Assembly: GCA_902760965.1 (NCBI GenBank) | Contig: CACWIN010000009.1 | Span: 1-59,558 of the forward strand | Reading direction: 5' to 3' | Length of the DNA: 59,558 nt | DNA from: an uncultured Bacteroidales bacterium | GTDB taxonomy: Bacteria; Bacteroidota; Bacteroidia; Bacteroidales; Bacteroidaceae | Shown here: piece after piece, positions 35,930 through 44,021 of the stretch | How the letters are laid out: the number at the start of each line of letters is the position of its first letter | Position numbering within the stretch: the stretch's first letter is position 1 | The notes under the pieces: generated by a model | The model's database searches: none | What the model saw: only the letters and a program-made list of their open reading frames with translations | What the model was told of the DNA's origin: nothing | Made by a program: the position numbers and the translations under genes

Positions 35930-36885
35930 ACAGGGCTAAAGGAAAGTTTCTGTACCACGTCCTGGCTTTTATGACCATGGCTCTATGGGGAGTTACATTC
36001 GTATCTACCAAGACTCTCATAAACCAGGGACTAAGTCCTGCGCAGATATTTACCATACGCTTTGTGATAGCATATCTTGGCCTGCTTGCCGTATGTATAA
36101 TCCGTGGAGGAGACAACAAAAGGGCCTTTTCACGCACCATCAGTCATGAGTTTTTGTTTGTCCTTATGGGAATAAGCGGCGGTTCCCTGTACTTTCTGAC
36201 AGAGAACACTGCCCTTAGATACACCCAAGCCTGCAACGTATCATTCATTGTCTGCATGGCACCGTTGCTTACCATACTCATGACCCTGACAATCAGAAAA
36301 CTGTTCAGGAATTCATTGACCCAAGGGCTCGAAGATGTAAAGATAAGGTTTCCTTTAGTGGCAGGAACGGCGTTTGCACTGTCAGGCATGGTGTTGGTAC
36401 TTTTTGACCACCACAAACTCAGCCTGTCGCCAAAGGGTGATATCCTGGCCTTCCTTGCTGCGCTCTGCTGGGCATTCTACAGCCAGTTCATGGGACAGAT
36501 GACAGACAGATACGGTTCGCTGTTCGCAACACGAAAGGTTTTCTTTTACGGCCTTGTAACCATTGTCCCGGTTCTTATGCTTTCGGACAACTCCAATCTG
36601 GCCGCTGTCAGGTTTGGGAGTGTACAGGTTTGGGGAAATCTGCTGTTCCTGTCAACCATAGCCTCGTTGTTCTGTTTTGTGCTTTGGAACAGGATATTGC
36701 TGGTAATAGGTAACGTTACCGCAACAAATTATGTATATTTGAATCCTGTTTTTACCCTAATTGGTGCGGTAATAATATTGGATGAAAGAATGACTTTGGC
36801 ATCGGGCATTGGATCGGCCATGATTTTGGGTGGTGTGATACTTGCCGGTGCAAAAAGCCGCAAAAAGGACTTATGTAATAATTGA
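35926..36885 (+). CDS. EamA-family (DMT superfamily) transporter
   Basis: About 319 residues with ten helices and the two EamA repeats (MALWGVTFVSTKTLI and ILAFLAALCWAFYSQF). The start at 35926 is chosen because ATGA overlaps the preceding stop; the frame upstream only reads into the glycosyltransferase gene. The family exports metabolites or flips lipid-linked substrates. It ends the polymer cluster, and whether it belongs functionally is unclear. Confidence 0.85.
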   Translation: MNRAKGKFLYHVLAFMTMALWGVTFVSTKTLINQGLSPAQIFTIRFVIAYLGLLAVCIIRGGDNKRAFSRTISHEFLFVLMGISGGSLYFLTENTALRYTQACNVSFIVCMAPLLTILMTLTIRKLFRNSLTQGLEDVKIRFPLVAGTAFALSGMVLVLFDHHKLSLSPKGDILAFLAALCWAFYSQFMGQMTDRYGSLFATRKVFFYGLVTIVPVLMLSDNSNLAAVRFGSVQVWGNLLFLSTIASLFCFVLWNRILLVIGNVTATNYVYLNPVFTLIGAVIILDERMTLASGIGSAMILGGVILAGAKSRKKDLCNN

Positions 36886-36892
36886 TTTGAAT

Positions 36893-38887
36893 ATGAAATC
36901 TGTTTTTAAAGTTATGATGATGACAGGAGTGCTGGCCATTACTGCCGGCTGTGGACAAAAAAAGAGTGATTTCAAGTATCTGATTGACCAGTTCGCTGAC
37001 CTTAAGGTCATGCGTTATCAGATTCCCGGATGGGATGAACTTACACTTCAGCAAAAAGAGTATGCATACCATCTGGCCGAAGCTGCCAAGTGGGGCCGTG
37101 ACATCCACTGGGACCAGAACTGCAAATACAATCTGCCTATCAGGCATGTGGTGGAAAATATTCTTGAGAACTATAAAGGCGACCGTGACTCAAAGGAATT
37201 TGAGCAGTTTACCGTATATGCAAAACGTTTGTTCTTTGCCAACGGCATACACCATCATTATGCCGAGGACAAGTTCTTCCCGGAGTGTTCACAGGCTTAT
37301 TTCAAGTCACTGATGGAGGCTGTAGGCGACGGTGACAAATGCGCAGAACTGCTGGATGTAATATACAATCCCAACACTCTGCAGCAGCGCCGCTCAACAT
37401 CAACCGACGGTGACATTGTAGTACTTTCGGCCGGCAACTTTTACGAGGGCGTAACCCGTGCCGAGGTTGAGAAATACTACGAATCCATCCAGGACAAGAC
37501 CGATGAGACTCCCATTGCCTACGGTCTGAACACCAAGGTTACTAAGGATGCCAATGGCAATATCGTGGAGATTCCCTGGAAGATTGACGGCATGTACGGT
37601 CCTGCCATCAAAAAGATATGTGAGGAGCTCAAGCTGGCTGCCGCCTGCGCCGAGAACGACATACAGAAACGTGCCCTGGCACTGCTCATAAAATACTATG
37701 AGACCGGCGACCTTGAGGTATGGGATGAGTTCAACATTGAGTGGGTCAAGGACACCATTGGAACCGTTGATTTCATAAACGGATTCATTGAGGACTACAA
37801 TGACCCTCTGGGCCGCAAGGGCGCCTGGGAAGGTTATGTGAACATAAAGGACCACAAGGCATCGGAGCGCTCCGATATCCTTAGCGCAAACGCACAGTGG
37901 TTTGAGGACAACTCACCCGTTGATTCACGGTTCAAGAAAGCCAAGTGCAAGGGTATATCGGCCAAGGTTATCAATGCCGTATGTCTGGCAGGTGACTGCT
38001 ACCCCTCTACCCCCATCGGCATAAACCTGCCCAATGCAGACTGGATTCGCAAGCAGTACGGCAGCAAATCCGTAACCATTGCCAACATCACACATGCATA
38101 TGACTACGCTGCACAGGAGTCACCCACCAGCATGCTGGATGAGTTTGCATGGGATGATGCCGAGAAGGCATTCTATCGTGAGTGGGGCTCATGGGCCGAT
38201 GAGATCCATACCGACCTGCACGAGTGTCTGGGTCACGGATCAGGCCAGCTTCTGCCCGGTGTATCTACCACCGCTATGGGTGAGTATGCATCGGCATTGG
38301 AGGAGGCCCGCGCCGACCTGTTCGGTCTGTACTTCACTGCCGATCCCAAGATGGTTGAGCTGGGTATCATGCCCAACAAGGATGCCTACAAGGCTGAGTA
38401 TTCAAGTTATATCCGCAATGGTATCATGACACAGTTCACACGCGTTGAGCTGGGACGTCCCAACACCGAGGCCCACATGCAGAACCGCAAGCTCATTGCC
38501 GAGTGGTGCTATGAGAAGGGCCGTAAGGACAACGTTATTGAAAAGAAGGTACGTGACGGCAAGACCTACTTTGTGGTGAATGACTTTGAAAAGCTGCGCG
38601 GCCTGTTTGGTGAACTGCTGGCCGAGATTCAGCGCATCAAGTCAGAGGGTGACTACGAGGCAGGCAAGTACCTGATTGAGACCTACGCCGTAAACATTGA
38701 TCCCGCTCTGCACAAGGAGGTAAAACAGCGCTATGAGGCACTGAACCTGAAACCTTACGGCGGATTCATCAACCCCGACATAGTTCCGGTTGAGAAGGAC
38801 GGCAAGATTGTTGACTACAAGGTGGTATACAATGACGACTACCTGAAGCAGCAGCTTGACTACGGCCGCAAGTACGGCGCACTGTAA
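36893..38887 (+). CDS. Dipeptidyl peptidase III (peptidase M49) lipoprotein
   Basis: About 664 residues. The start at 36893 gives a lipoprotein signal (VLAITAGCGQKK). The M49 zinc motif HECLGH lies at 443-448 and the second motif EEARAD at 470-475. The family removes dipeptides from peptide N-termini; lipidation indicates an envelope location. Bacteroidota members of this length are common. It starts 7 bases after the EamA gene but looks unrelated to polymer synthesis. Its stop codon lies within the first unit of the AATTGAG repeat arm. Confidence 0.92.
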   Translation: MKSVFKVMMMTGVLAITAGCGQKKSDFKYLIDQFADLKVMRYQIPGWDELTLQQKEYAYHLAEAAKWGRDIHWDQNCKYNLPIRHVVENILENYKGDRDSKEFEQFTVYAKRLFFANGIHHHYAEDKFFPECSQAYFKSLMEAVGDGDKCAELLDVIYNPNTLQQRRSTSTDGDIVVLSAGNFYEGVTRAEVEKYYESIQDKTDETPIAYGLNTKVTKDANGNIVEIPWKIDGMYGPAIKKICEELKLAAACAENDIQKRALALLIKYYETGDLEVWDEFNIEWVKDTIGTVDFINGFIEDYNDPLGRKGAWEGYVNIKDHKASERSDILSANAQWFEDNSPVDSRFKKAKCKGISAKVINAVCLAGDCYPSTPIGINLPNADWIRKQYGSKSVTIANITHAYDYAAQESPTSMLDEFAWDDAEKAFYREWGSWADEIHTDLHECLGHGSGQLLPGVSTTAMGEYASALEEARADLFGLYFTADPKMVELGIMPNKDAYKAEYSSYIRNGIMTQFTRVELGRPNTEAHMQNRKLIAEWCYEKGRKDNVIEKKVRDGKTYFVVNDFEKLRGLFGELLAEIQRIKSEGDYEAGKYLIETYAVNIDPALHKEVKQRYEALNLKPYGGFINPDIVPVEKDGKIVDYKVVYNDDYLKQQLDYGRKYGAL

Positions 38888-39021
38888 TTGAGAATTGAAA
38901 ATTGAGAATTGAGAATTAACACTCAGAACCTGTGTTAAAAGCCTGCGACATTATGAAGCCCTTCGGAAAAAACGAAGGGCTTCATATATAATTCTCAATT
39001 CTCAATTCCAAATTCTCAATT
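38886..39021. repeat. Inverted repeat with heptameric arms between the M49 gene and metK
   Basis: The left arm (38886-38917) is four 7-base units of AATTGAG/AATTGAA plus AATT. The right arm (38990-39021) is its reverse complement with 3 mismatches in 32. The 72-base core carries a strong hairpin at 38952-38986. The design (7-base units, inverted arms, 72-base core with hairpin) resembles the element at 3551-3693, although the sequences differ. Confidence 0.75.
38952..38986. terminator. Strong hairpin after the M49 gene, probable transcription terminator
   Basis: Perfect 14-base arms (38952-38965 and 38973-38986) with a GAAGCCCTTCG core and a 7-base A-rich loop. There is no true T-run, only AT-rich sequence, so termination strength is uncertain. 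Confidence 0.6.
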
Positions 39022-39029
39022 AATATTGG

Positions 39030-39037
39030 TATCTTTG
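39030..39037 (+). promoter_or_regulatory. Predicted metK promoter, minus-7 box
   Basis: TATCTTTG fits TAnnTTTG exactly and would start transcription near 39040-39045, at the first strand of the metK leader structure. Confidence 0.65.
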
Positions 39038-39039
39038 CA

Positions 39040-39161
39040 GCGGACAATGTGGAAAGATTTGCGGACCTTAGGGTTCCGGACAGCTTGCAACCACACAAAA
39101 AAATGCTAAAAGTCAATCATTTATGAGACACTTTGCATAGAGTTGCAGCCCCTTTGTCCGC
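39040..39161 (+). ncRNA. SAM-II-like (long-loop) riboswitch in the metK leader
   Basis: A 122-base structured leader. The outer stem GCGGACAA (39040-39047) pairs perfectly with 39154-39161. Inside, TGTGG (39048-39052) pairs with CCACA (39091-39095). The loop begins AAAGATTT and ends TTGCAA, and the 3' tail is A-rich with ATGCTAAAAG (39103-39112). GATTT after the first strand, TTGCA before the second and GCTAAA in the tail are features I associate with SAM-II. The tail can pair back into the loop (106-109 with 68-71, and 112-114 with 64-66, last digits of 39xxx), giving the H-type pseudoknot expected for that class. Location before metK fits SAM feedback. The tail can also pair with 39168-39180, a possible switch. 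Confidence 0.68.
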
Positions 39162-39192
39162 TTAAGACATTGGGACTTTTTATTTTTATATA

Positions 39193-40488
39193 ATGGCTTA
39201 TTTATTCACATCCGAATCGGTGTCCGAGGGACACCCTGACAAGGTAGCGGACCAGATATCCGATGCCGTCGTAGACGAACTGTTGGCTTTTGATCCTGAG
39301 TCAAAGGTAGCATGTGAGACCCTTGTAACCACCGGTCAGGTGGTGCTTGCAGGTGAGGTAAAATCCAAGGCATATGTTGACCTGCAGGATATTGCCCGCC
39401 GAGTAATTAACCGTATAGGCTACACCCGCTCCGAGTACAAGTTTGACGGTGACTCCTGCGGCCTGTTCAGCGCAATACATGAGCAGAGTGCCGACATAAA
39501 CCGTGGTGTTGAGCGCGAGGACCCCGAGAACCAGGGTGCCGGCGACCAGGGCATGATGTTCGGTTACGCCACAAACGAGACCGATGAGTACATGCCGGTA
39601 TCACTGGCCCTGTCACACCGCATACTGCGTGTGCTGGCCGACATACGCCGTGAGGGCAAGGTAATGACATATCTGCGTCCCGACTCCAAGAGTCAGGTGA
39701 CAGTTGAATACAACGACAACGGCAAACCCGTACGCATAGATACCATCGTGGTATCAACCCAGCATGATGAGTTCATAGCACCTGAGAACGCAACCGTTGA
39801 GGCTCAGCTTGAGGCTGACCGCAAGATGCTCGCTCAGATTGAGGCCGATGTAAAGAACATACTGATACCGCGCGTCATCAGCACAATCACATCGGACAAG
39901 GTTAAGGCTCTGTTCAATGACAGCATAAAATACTTTGTGAATCCTACCGGCAAGTTTGTGATTGGCGGCCCCCACGGTGACACCGGTCTTACCGGACGCA
40001 AGATCATTGTTGATACCTACGGAGGTAAGGGAGCACACGGCGGCGGTGCATTCAGCGGCAAAGACCCCAGCAAGGTGGACCGTTCGGCCGCTTACGCAAC
40101 ACGTCATATAGCCAAGAACCTGGTTGCAGCAGGTGTGGCCGATGAGGTGCTGGTTCAGGTTTCATACGCAATTGGTGTGGCCAAGCCCATAAACATCTTT
40201 GTAAACACCTATGGAACAAGTCACGTAAAGCAGTCCGACGATAAGATTGCCAACATTGTAGGCAGTCTGTTTGATATGCGCCCCAAGGCAATTGAGAACC
40301 GTCTCAAGTTGCGTAACCCCATATACAGCGAGACCGCAGCCTACGGTCACATGGGTCGTGAGCCGCAGGTTGTGACCAAGGTTTTCAAGTCACATTACCT
40401 GCCCGCCAAGACTGTTGAGGTGGAGCTTTTTACTTGGGAAAAACTTGACTATGTGGACAAAATAAAGAACGCCTTTGACCTAAAATAA
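39193..40488 (+). CDS. metK: S-adenosylmethionine synthetase
   Basis: A protein of 431 residues. It begins [20 protein letters not shown] and contains [16 protein letters not shown] and [15 protein letters not shown], both ATP/methionine-binding signatures, and [19 protein letters not shown]. It makes SAM from ATP and methionine. It is longer than the E. coli enzyme (384) because of an insertion around residues 180-210, typical of Bacteroidota. Expression is probably controlled by the leader structure at 39040-39161. It is followed by an intrinsic terminator. Confidence 0.97.
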   Translation: MAYLFTSESVSEGHPDKVADQISDAVVDELLAFDPESKVACETLVTTGQVVLAGEVKSKAYVDLQDIARRVINRIGYTRSEYKFDGDSCGLFSAIHEQSADINRGVEREDPENQGAGDQGMMFGYATNETDEYMPVSLALSHRILRVLADIRREGKVMTYLRPDSKSQVTVEYNDNGKPVRIDTIVVSTQHDEFIAPENATVEAQLEADRKMLAQIEADVKNILIPRVISTITSDKVKALFNDSIKYFVNPTGKFVIGGPHGDTGLTGRKIIVDTYGGKGAHGGGAFSGKDPSKVDRSAAYATRHIAKNLVAAGVADEVLVQVSYAIGVAKPINIFVNTYGTSHVKQSDDKIANIVGSLFDMRPKAIENRLKLRNPIYSETAAYGHMGREPQVVTKVFKSHYLPAKTVEVELFTWEKLDYVDKIKNAFDLK

Positions 40489-40510
40489 GTAACTGATTGT
40501 TAAATAAGTA

Positions 40511-40549
40511 AAAAACCGTTCCTTAGAAATTAACTTTGGAACGGTTTTT
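40511..40549 (+). terminator. metK intrinsic terminator
   Basis: Perfect 12-base arms AAAAACCGTTCC (40511-40522) and GGAACGGTTTTT (40538-40549) with a 15-base loop, 23 bases after the metK stop. Confidence 0.88.
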
Positions 40550-40660
40550 AATTATTACCAGCAGAACAGCTAATGAAAGTCTCGTAACACATTAGTGATT
40601 ATAACAAGGACCCGGGTAAAACCGGAATAAAGTGATTTAGTTGGAAAAACAGGTGGAGAA

Positions 40661-40688
40661 AGACTGACCGTGAGGTTGGTCTTTTTTA
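40661..40688 (+). terminator. Second intrinsic-terminator-like hairpin after metK
   Basis: AGACTGACC (40661-40669) and GGTTGGTCT (40674-40682) form a 9-base stem with two G-U pairs and a GTGA tetraloop, followed by a T-run. The 110 bases between it and the metK terminator contain no ORF and no clear promoter. It could end a small RNA or serve as a backup terminator. Confidence 0.55.
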
Positions 40689-40690
40689 TT

Positions 40691-40724
40691 TGTCATAGGG
40701 GACGGTTCCGTCCCCTTTGGCACC
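40691..40724. repeat. REP-like palindrome with GGGGACGG core
   Basis: TGTCA, then GGGGACGG-TT-CCGTCCCC (40698-40715), then TTTGGCACC. It shares the frame TGTCA-n-GGGACGGTT-n-CTTTGRCACC with the terminator-like palindrome at 46257-46299, suggesting two copies of one short palindromic family. Confidence 0.55.
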
Positions 40725-40728
40725 TCCC

Positions 40729-41586
40729 CTATTTAGAGGGAATATCTATATAATATGTTCGATGCGATTTATTATTAAGCTTTGATTCCCGCAACCAAAG
40801 GTTAGCCCGCTTAAGGTCCGCATAAGTAATGCCATGATCATGGGCAAACTTGACCAGATCCTCGACCGGATCCGTAATCTTGACCTGTTCCTTTATTGGA
40901 ATATAAGGGTAAAGGTCTTGGGGTTTGAGCCTGAAACCAAACTGTGCCGGATTCTCAAACATCATCTTGGCAACCAAAAGACGGAACATATAGCGCGAAG
41001 TCTCCTCGACCAGCCACATATCAAGGGCATCGGTCTCTTGCTGGGCCTCAATCCTGCGGTCCATACCTTGCTGACCGCCGTTATAACTTGCCGCAACTGT
41101 CATCCAGTTACCATACTTGCCGTAAGCTTCCAACAGGAAACGGCATGCTGCCTCGGTTGCCTTATAGATATTGTATCGCTCATCGATATTGGCATTTACC
41201 TCCAGTCCGTACGCACGGCCCGTACTTTGGGTAAATTGCCACAGGCCTGCCGCTCCTGCACCCGATGCTGCCTGCGGATCAAGATTGCTCTCAATAACCA
41301 TGAGGTATTTAAGGTCATCGGGCACACCCATACGCTTAAGGATAGGTTCAACCACCGGAAAATACTTGTTAGCCCTCTTTATCATGAGGGTCGATGTGGA
41401 GTGCGAATAGGTAAAGGCTATCAGTTCACGGTCCATGCGTTCACGCAAGTCGGGACGGTCCAATTTAATAGTCTGACCTGCAAACACCACACTCTCCGGT
41501 ACAGGAGGCGGAAGTTGCTGGACGGTTTGAGCCTGAACCAATGACAAAGACAGGATAAGAAGAACGGTTAGTACGGCTTGTTTCAT
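40729..41586 (-). CDS. Lytic transglycosylase (SLT/MltD-type)
   Basis: About 285 residues starting MKQAVLTVLLILSLSLVQA, a signal peptide. The SLT domain spans about 75-220, with catalytic glutamate E99 in VIESNLDPQA, GLWQFTQSTGRAYGL and AASYNGGQQGM. It cleaves the glycan strand of peptidoglycan to 1,6-anhydromuropeptides in the periplasm. The C-terminal segment (VKFAHDHGITYADLKRAN) resembles a degenerate LysM. An upstream ATG at 41607 lies almost at the predicted transcription start and is less likely. Confidence 0.88.
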   Translation of the reverse strand: MKQAVLTVLLILSLSLVQAQTVQQLPPPVPESVVFAGQTIKLDRPDLRERMDRELIAFTYSHSTSTLMIKRANKYFPVVEPILKRMGVPDDLKYLMVIESNLDPQAASGAGAAGLWQFTQSTGRAYGLEVNANIDERYNIYKATEAACRFLLEAYGKYGNWMTVAASYNGGQQGMDRRIEAQQETDALDMWLVEETSRYMFRLLVAKMMFENPAQFGFRLKPQDLYPYIPIKEQVKITDPVEDLVKFAHDHGITYADLKRANLWLRESKLNNKSHRTYYIDIPSK

Positions 41587-41615
41587 ATGGCTTATATCAG
41601 TTTTCATTCGGAACA

Positions 41616-41623
41616 CAAAAATA
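41616..41623 (-). promoter_or_regulatory. Predicted promoter of the lytic transglycosylase gene
   Basis: On the minus strand TATTTTTG, 30 bases before the 41586 start. Confidence 0.5.
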
Positions 41624-41666
41624 AAGTCTTTTGTTGATTTTGTTACTTAATTATCAATCTATTCCT

Positions 41667-41674
41667 TATTTTTG
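41667..41674 (+). promoter_or_regulatory. Predicted promoter of the GH31 gene pair
   Basis: TATTTTTG fits TAnnTTTG, 28 bases before the ATG at 41702. A TTTG at 41639-41642 is 24 bases upstream, slightly further than usual. Confidence 0.5.
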
Positions 41675-41701
41675 TAACATATTACAACTAATCACTTAAT
41701 T

Positions 41702-44020
41702 ATGAGCCTTAAAACTACGATTCTTAATTTTTCGGTCGCAACATGCGCATTCTTGTTTGGAGCCTGTACAGGCAATTCCGATTACCAGGTGTTTGGAAAC
41801 AGCGTCTCTATCCCGACTGAGAAGGGACAGCTTGTTGTTTCGGTCCTTATGGAGGATGCTATCCGCGTCCAGTGTATCCCTGAGGATATTGAACTGCCAC
41901 AATTGGAGGAGCTGACCTATTCAGAACAGCCTGTTCCCAACTGTACAATCAGTGTGACTAAAAAAGGCAAGACCATTAAAGTCCTGCCAAACAGAGGAAA
42001 TCTTGCAGCAAGCATCAACTCCCGGACAGGACGAGTTACATTTACCGACCGTAAGGGAAACATAATCCTTAACGAGGCAAAAGACTCCCGTTCAATTGTG
42101 CCAGGCAAGACAGGAGACCTTAATTCACTTGAGGTAAGCCAATCTTTCATTACCGCTCCCAATGAATTTATTTTCGGCACCGGACAATTCCAGGACGGTT
42201 ACCTGAACATTCGCGGCCTGACCCGACGTCTGACCCAGGTAAACACACAGATTTCTATCCCCATGATAATATCAAACAAAGGATATGGAATTCTGTGGAA
42301 CAATTACGGATTGACCGATTACAACCCGTCGGACATGGTTATTGAACTTGAACAGGGAGGATCGGACGGGACATCGGTTACCGTCAATGCCACAGGTACT
42401 GCCGGAAACGTACGTGAGCGCAGGTTCTTTAACGATTTTATCGGCCAAATCCAAGTGGATGCCGATGCCGATTATTCCATTCTTCTGGACGTTGGCCAGG
42501 CTATGGCACGCAAGCAGCTGCTTGTTATTGACGGTGACACAGTGATCAACGCCAGCAACACATGGCTCCCGCCCACATCATCGGCCATAACACATCTTAC
42601 CAAGGGTACACATAAGGTATTTGTAAGCGGTTCACGCGGTGACAAACCCACTGTAGGCATAAGAAAAGTAACAGACTTGACTACCCTGAGTTCGCCCGTG
42701 GCAGTCAAGTTGGATTATACCGTATTTGCCGGAACCGCCGATGAAATCATCAATACTTACCGCAACCTGACCGGTAAGGTTCCGCAGATGCCTGACTGGG
42801 CATTCGGTTACATACACTGCCGCGAGCGCTATGACAGCCAGAAGGAACTCCTGGAGAACGCCCACCGCCTTAAGGACGAGGGTTACAACACCAGCGTCAT
42901 AGTTCAGGACTGGCAGTGGTGGGGTAAGTACGGCTGGAACGCCATGCAGTTTGACGAGGGCAAGTACCCCAACCCCAAGGCCATGACCGACGAGCTTCAC
43001 AGCATGGACATGAAACTCATGCTCTCCGTATGGTCCAAGATTGACAAGAACAGTGAGGTGGGCCGTCAGATGAACGCCGCCGGATATTACATAAACGGCA
43101 CCGACTGGATAGATTTCTTTAATCCCGATGCAGCCGCAGCCTACTGGAAGAACTTCAGCGAGCGTTTGCTCCCCACAGGTATAGACGCCTGGTGGCAGGA
43201 TGCTACCGAGCCTGAGAACGATGACCTGAAGGGTCGCATGGTGGCCGGCGGCAAGATTCCCGGAGAGTTCTACCGCAACGCCTACCCCAACATGGTCAAC
43301 CATACCGTTTATAACGGACTTATAAAGGACCAGCCTGACCGCGACCCGATGATTCTTACCCGTAGCGGATTTACCGGAATACAGCGTTACGGCGCCATCA
43401 ACTGGTCCGGTGACGTAGGCAATGATTGGGAGACCCTGCGCCGCCAGATAGCAGGAGGCCTGAACCTGATGGCTACCGGACAGCCCTGGTGGACATACGA
43501 TGCAGGCGGATTCTTCCGTCCTAATAACCAATACACCGATGCCGATTACCAGGAGCGTATGATGCGCTGGATCCAGACAGCTGTGTTCCTGCCGTTCATG
43601 CGAGTTCACGGTTACATGAGCCGTACCGAGCCCTGGAACTACTCGGCAGAGACACAGGCCAATTTCCACAAGCAGATAGAACTGCGTGACCGTCTGCAGC
43701 CCTACATTCTGGAGTGTGCCAGAAAGGTAAGTGAGGAGAACTACACCATGATGCGTCCGCTGGTATTTGACTTCCCCAACGATGAGGAAGCTCTCAAGCA
43801 GCAGACCGAGTTCATGTTCGGCCCCTCACTTCTGGTTTGCCCGGTCACCGAGCCGAGAATCAAGACCATGCGCGTCTATCTGCCTGATTATAAAGAGGGT
43901 TGGAAACTGTTTGATTCTGAAAACAGCTCTACATTCAAGGGAGGAACATACGTGGATGTTCCCGTTACTATGGACCGTATCCCCGTATTTATCAAAGCTG
44001 ATTACAAAACAAAACTATAA
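41702..44020 (+). CDS. Glycoside hydrolase family 31 lipoprotein
   Basis: A protein of 772 residues. A signal with a Cys lipobox (FLFGACTG) places it at the envelope. An N-terminal beta-sandwich leads to an inserted domain around residues 235-330 (RRFFNDFIGQIQVDADADYS), perhaps PA14-like. The GH31 barrel follows: the nucleophile is probably D500 in DAWWQDATEPEND and the acid/base D571 in NWSGDVGND. It also has PWWTYDAGGFFRP. The family hydrolyses alpha-glucosides or alpha-xylosides; substrate not readable. No SusC/SusD pair is nearby. The second GH31 gene starts 1 base after its stop. Confidence 0.92.
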   Translation: MSLKTTILNFSVATCAFLFGACTGNSDYQVFGNSVSIPTEKGQLVVSVLMEDAIRVQCIPEDIELPQLEELTYSEQPVPNCTISVTKKGKTIKVLPNRGNLAASINSRTGRVTFTDRKGNIILNEAKDSRSIVPGKTGDLNSLEVSQSFITAPNEFIFGTGQFQDGYLNIRGLTRRLTQVNTQISIPMIISNKGYGILWNNYGLTDYNPSDMVIELEQGGSDGTSVTVNATGTAGNVRERRFFNDFIGQIQVDADADYSILLDVGQAMARKQLLVIDGDTVINASNTWLPPTSSAITHLTKGTHKVFVSGSRGDKPTVGIRKVTDLTTLSSPVAVKLDYTVFAGTADEIINTYRNLTGKVPQMPDWAFGYIHCRERYDSQKELLENAHRLKDEGYNTSVIVQDWQWWGKYGWNAMQFDEGKYPNPKAMTDELHSMDMKLMLSVWSKIDKNSEVGRQMNAAGYYINGTDWIDFFNPDAAAAYWKNFSERLLPTGIDAWWQDATEPENDDLKGRMVAGGKIPGEFYRNAYPNMVNHTVYNGLIKDQPDRDPMILTRSGFTGIQRYGAINWSGDVGNDWETLRRQIAGGLNLMATGQPWWTYDAGGFFRPNNQYTDADYQERMMRWIQTAVFLPFMRVHGYMSRTEPWNYSAETQANFHKQIELRDRLQPYILECARKVSEENYTMMRPLVFDFPNDEEALKQQTEFMFGPSLLVCPVTEPRIKTMRVYLPDYKEGWKLFDSENSSTFKGGTYVDVPVTMDRIPVFIKADYKTKL

Positions 44021-44021
44021 T

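Noticed and set aside
38886..39021. Tandem AATTGAG units considered as a CRISPR array
   Set aside because: Units are 7 bases and contiguous with no spacers, and no cas genes are nearby.
39040..39161. metK leader considered as SAM-I, SRP RNA or 6S RNA
   Set aside because: The SAM-I core GATGAAACCCGGCAACC and the SRP GGAA-loop signature are absent, and the length and pseudoknot fit SAM-II better.
42632..43669. Long minus-strand ORF (345 codons) opposite the first GH31 gene
   Set aside because: It lies wholly within an intact glycosidase gene that has its catalytic motifs; no independent support.
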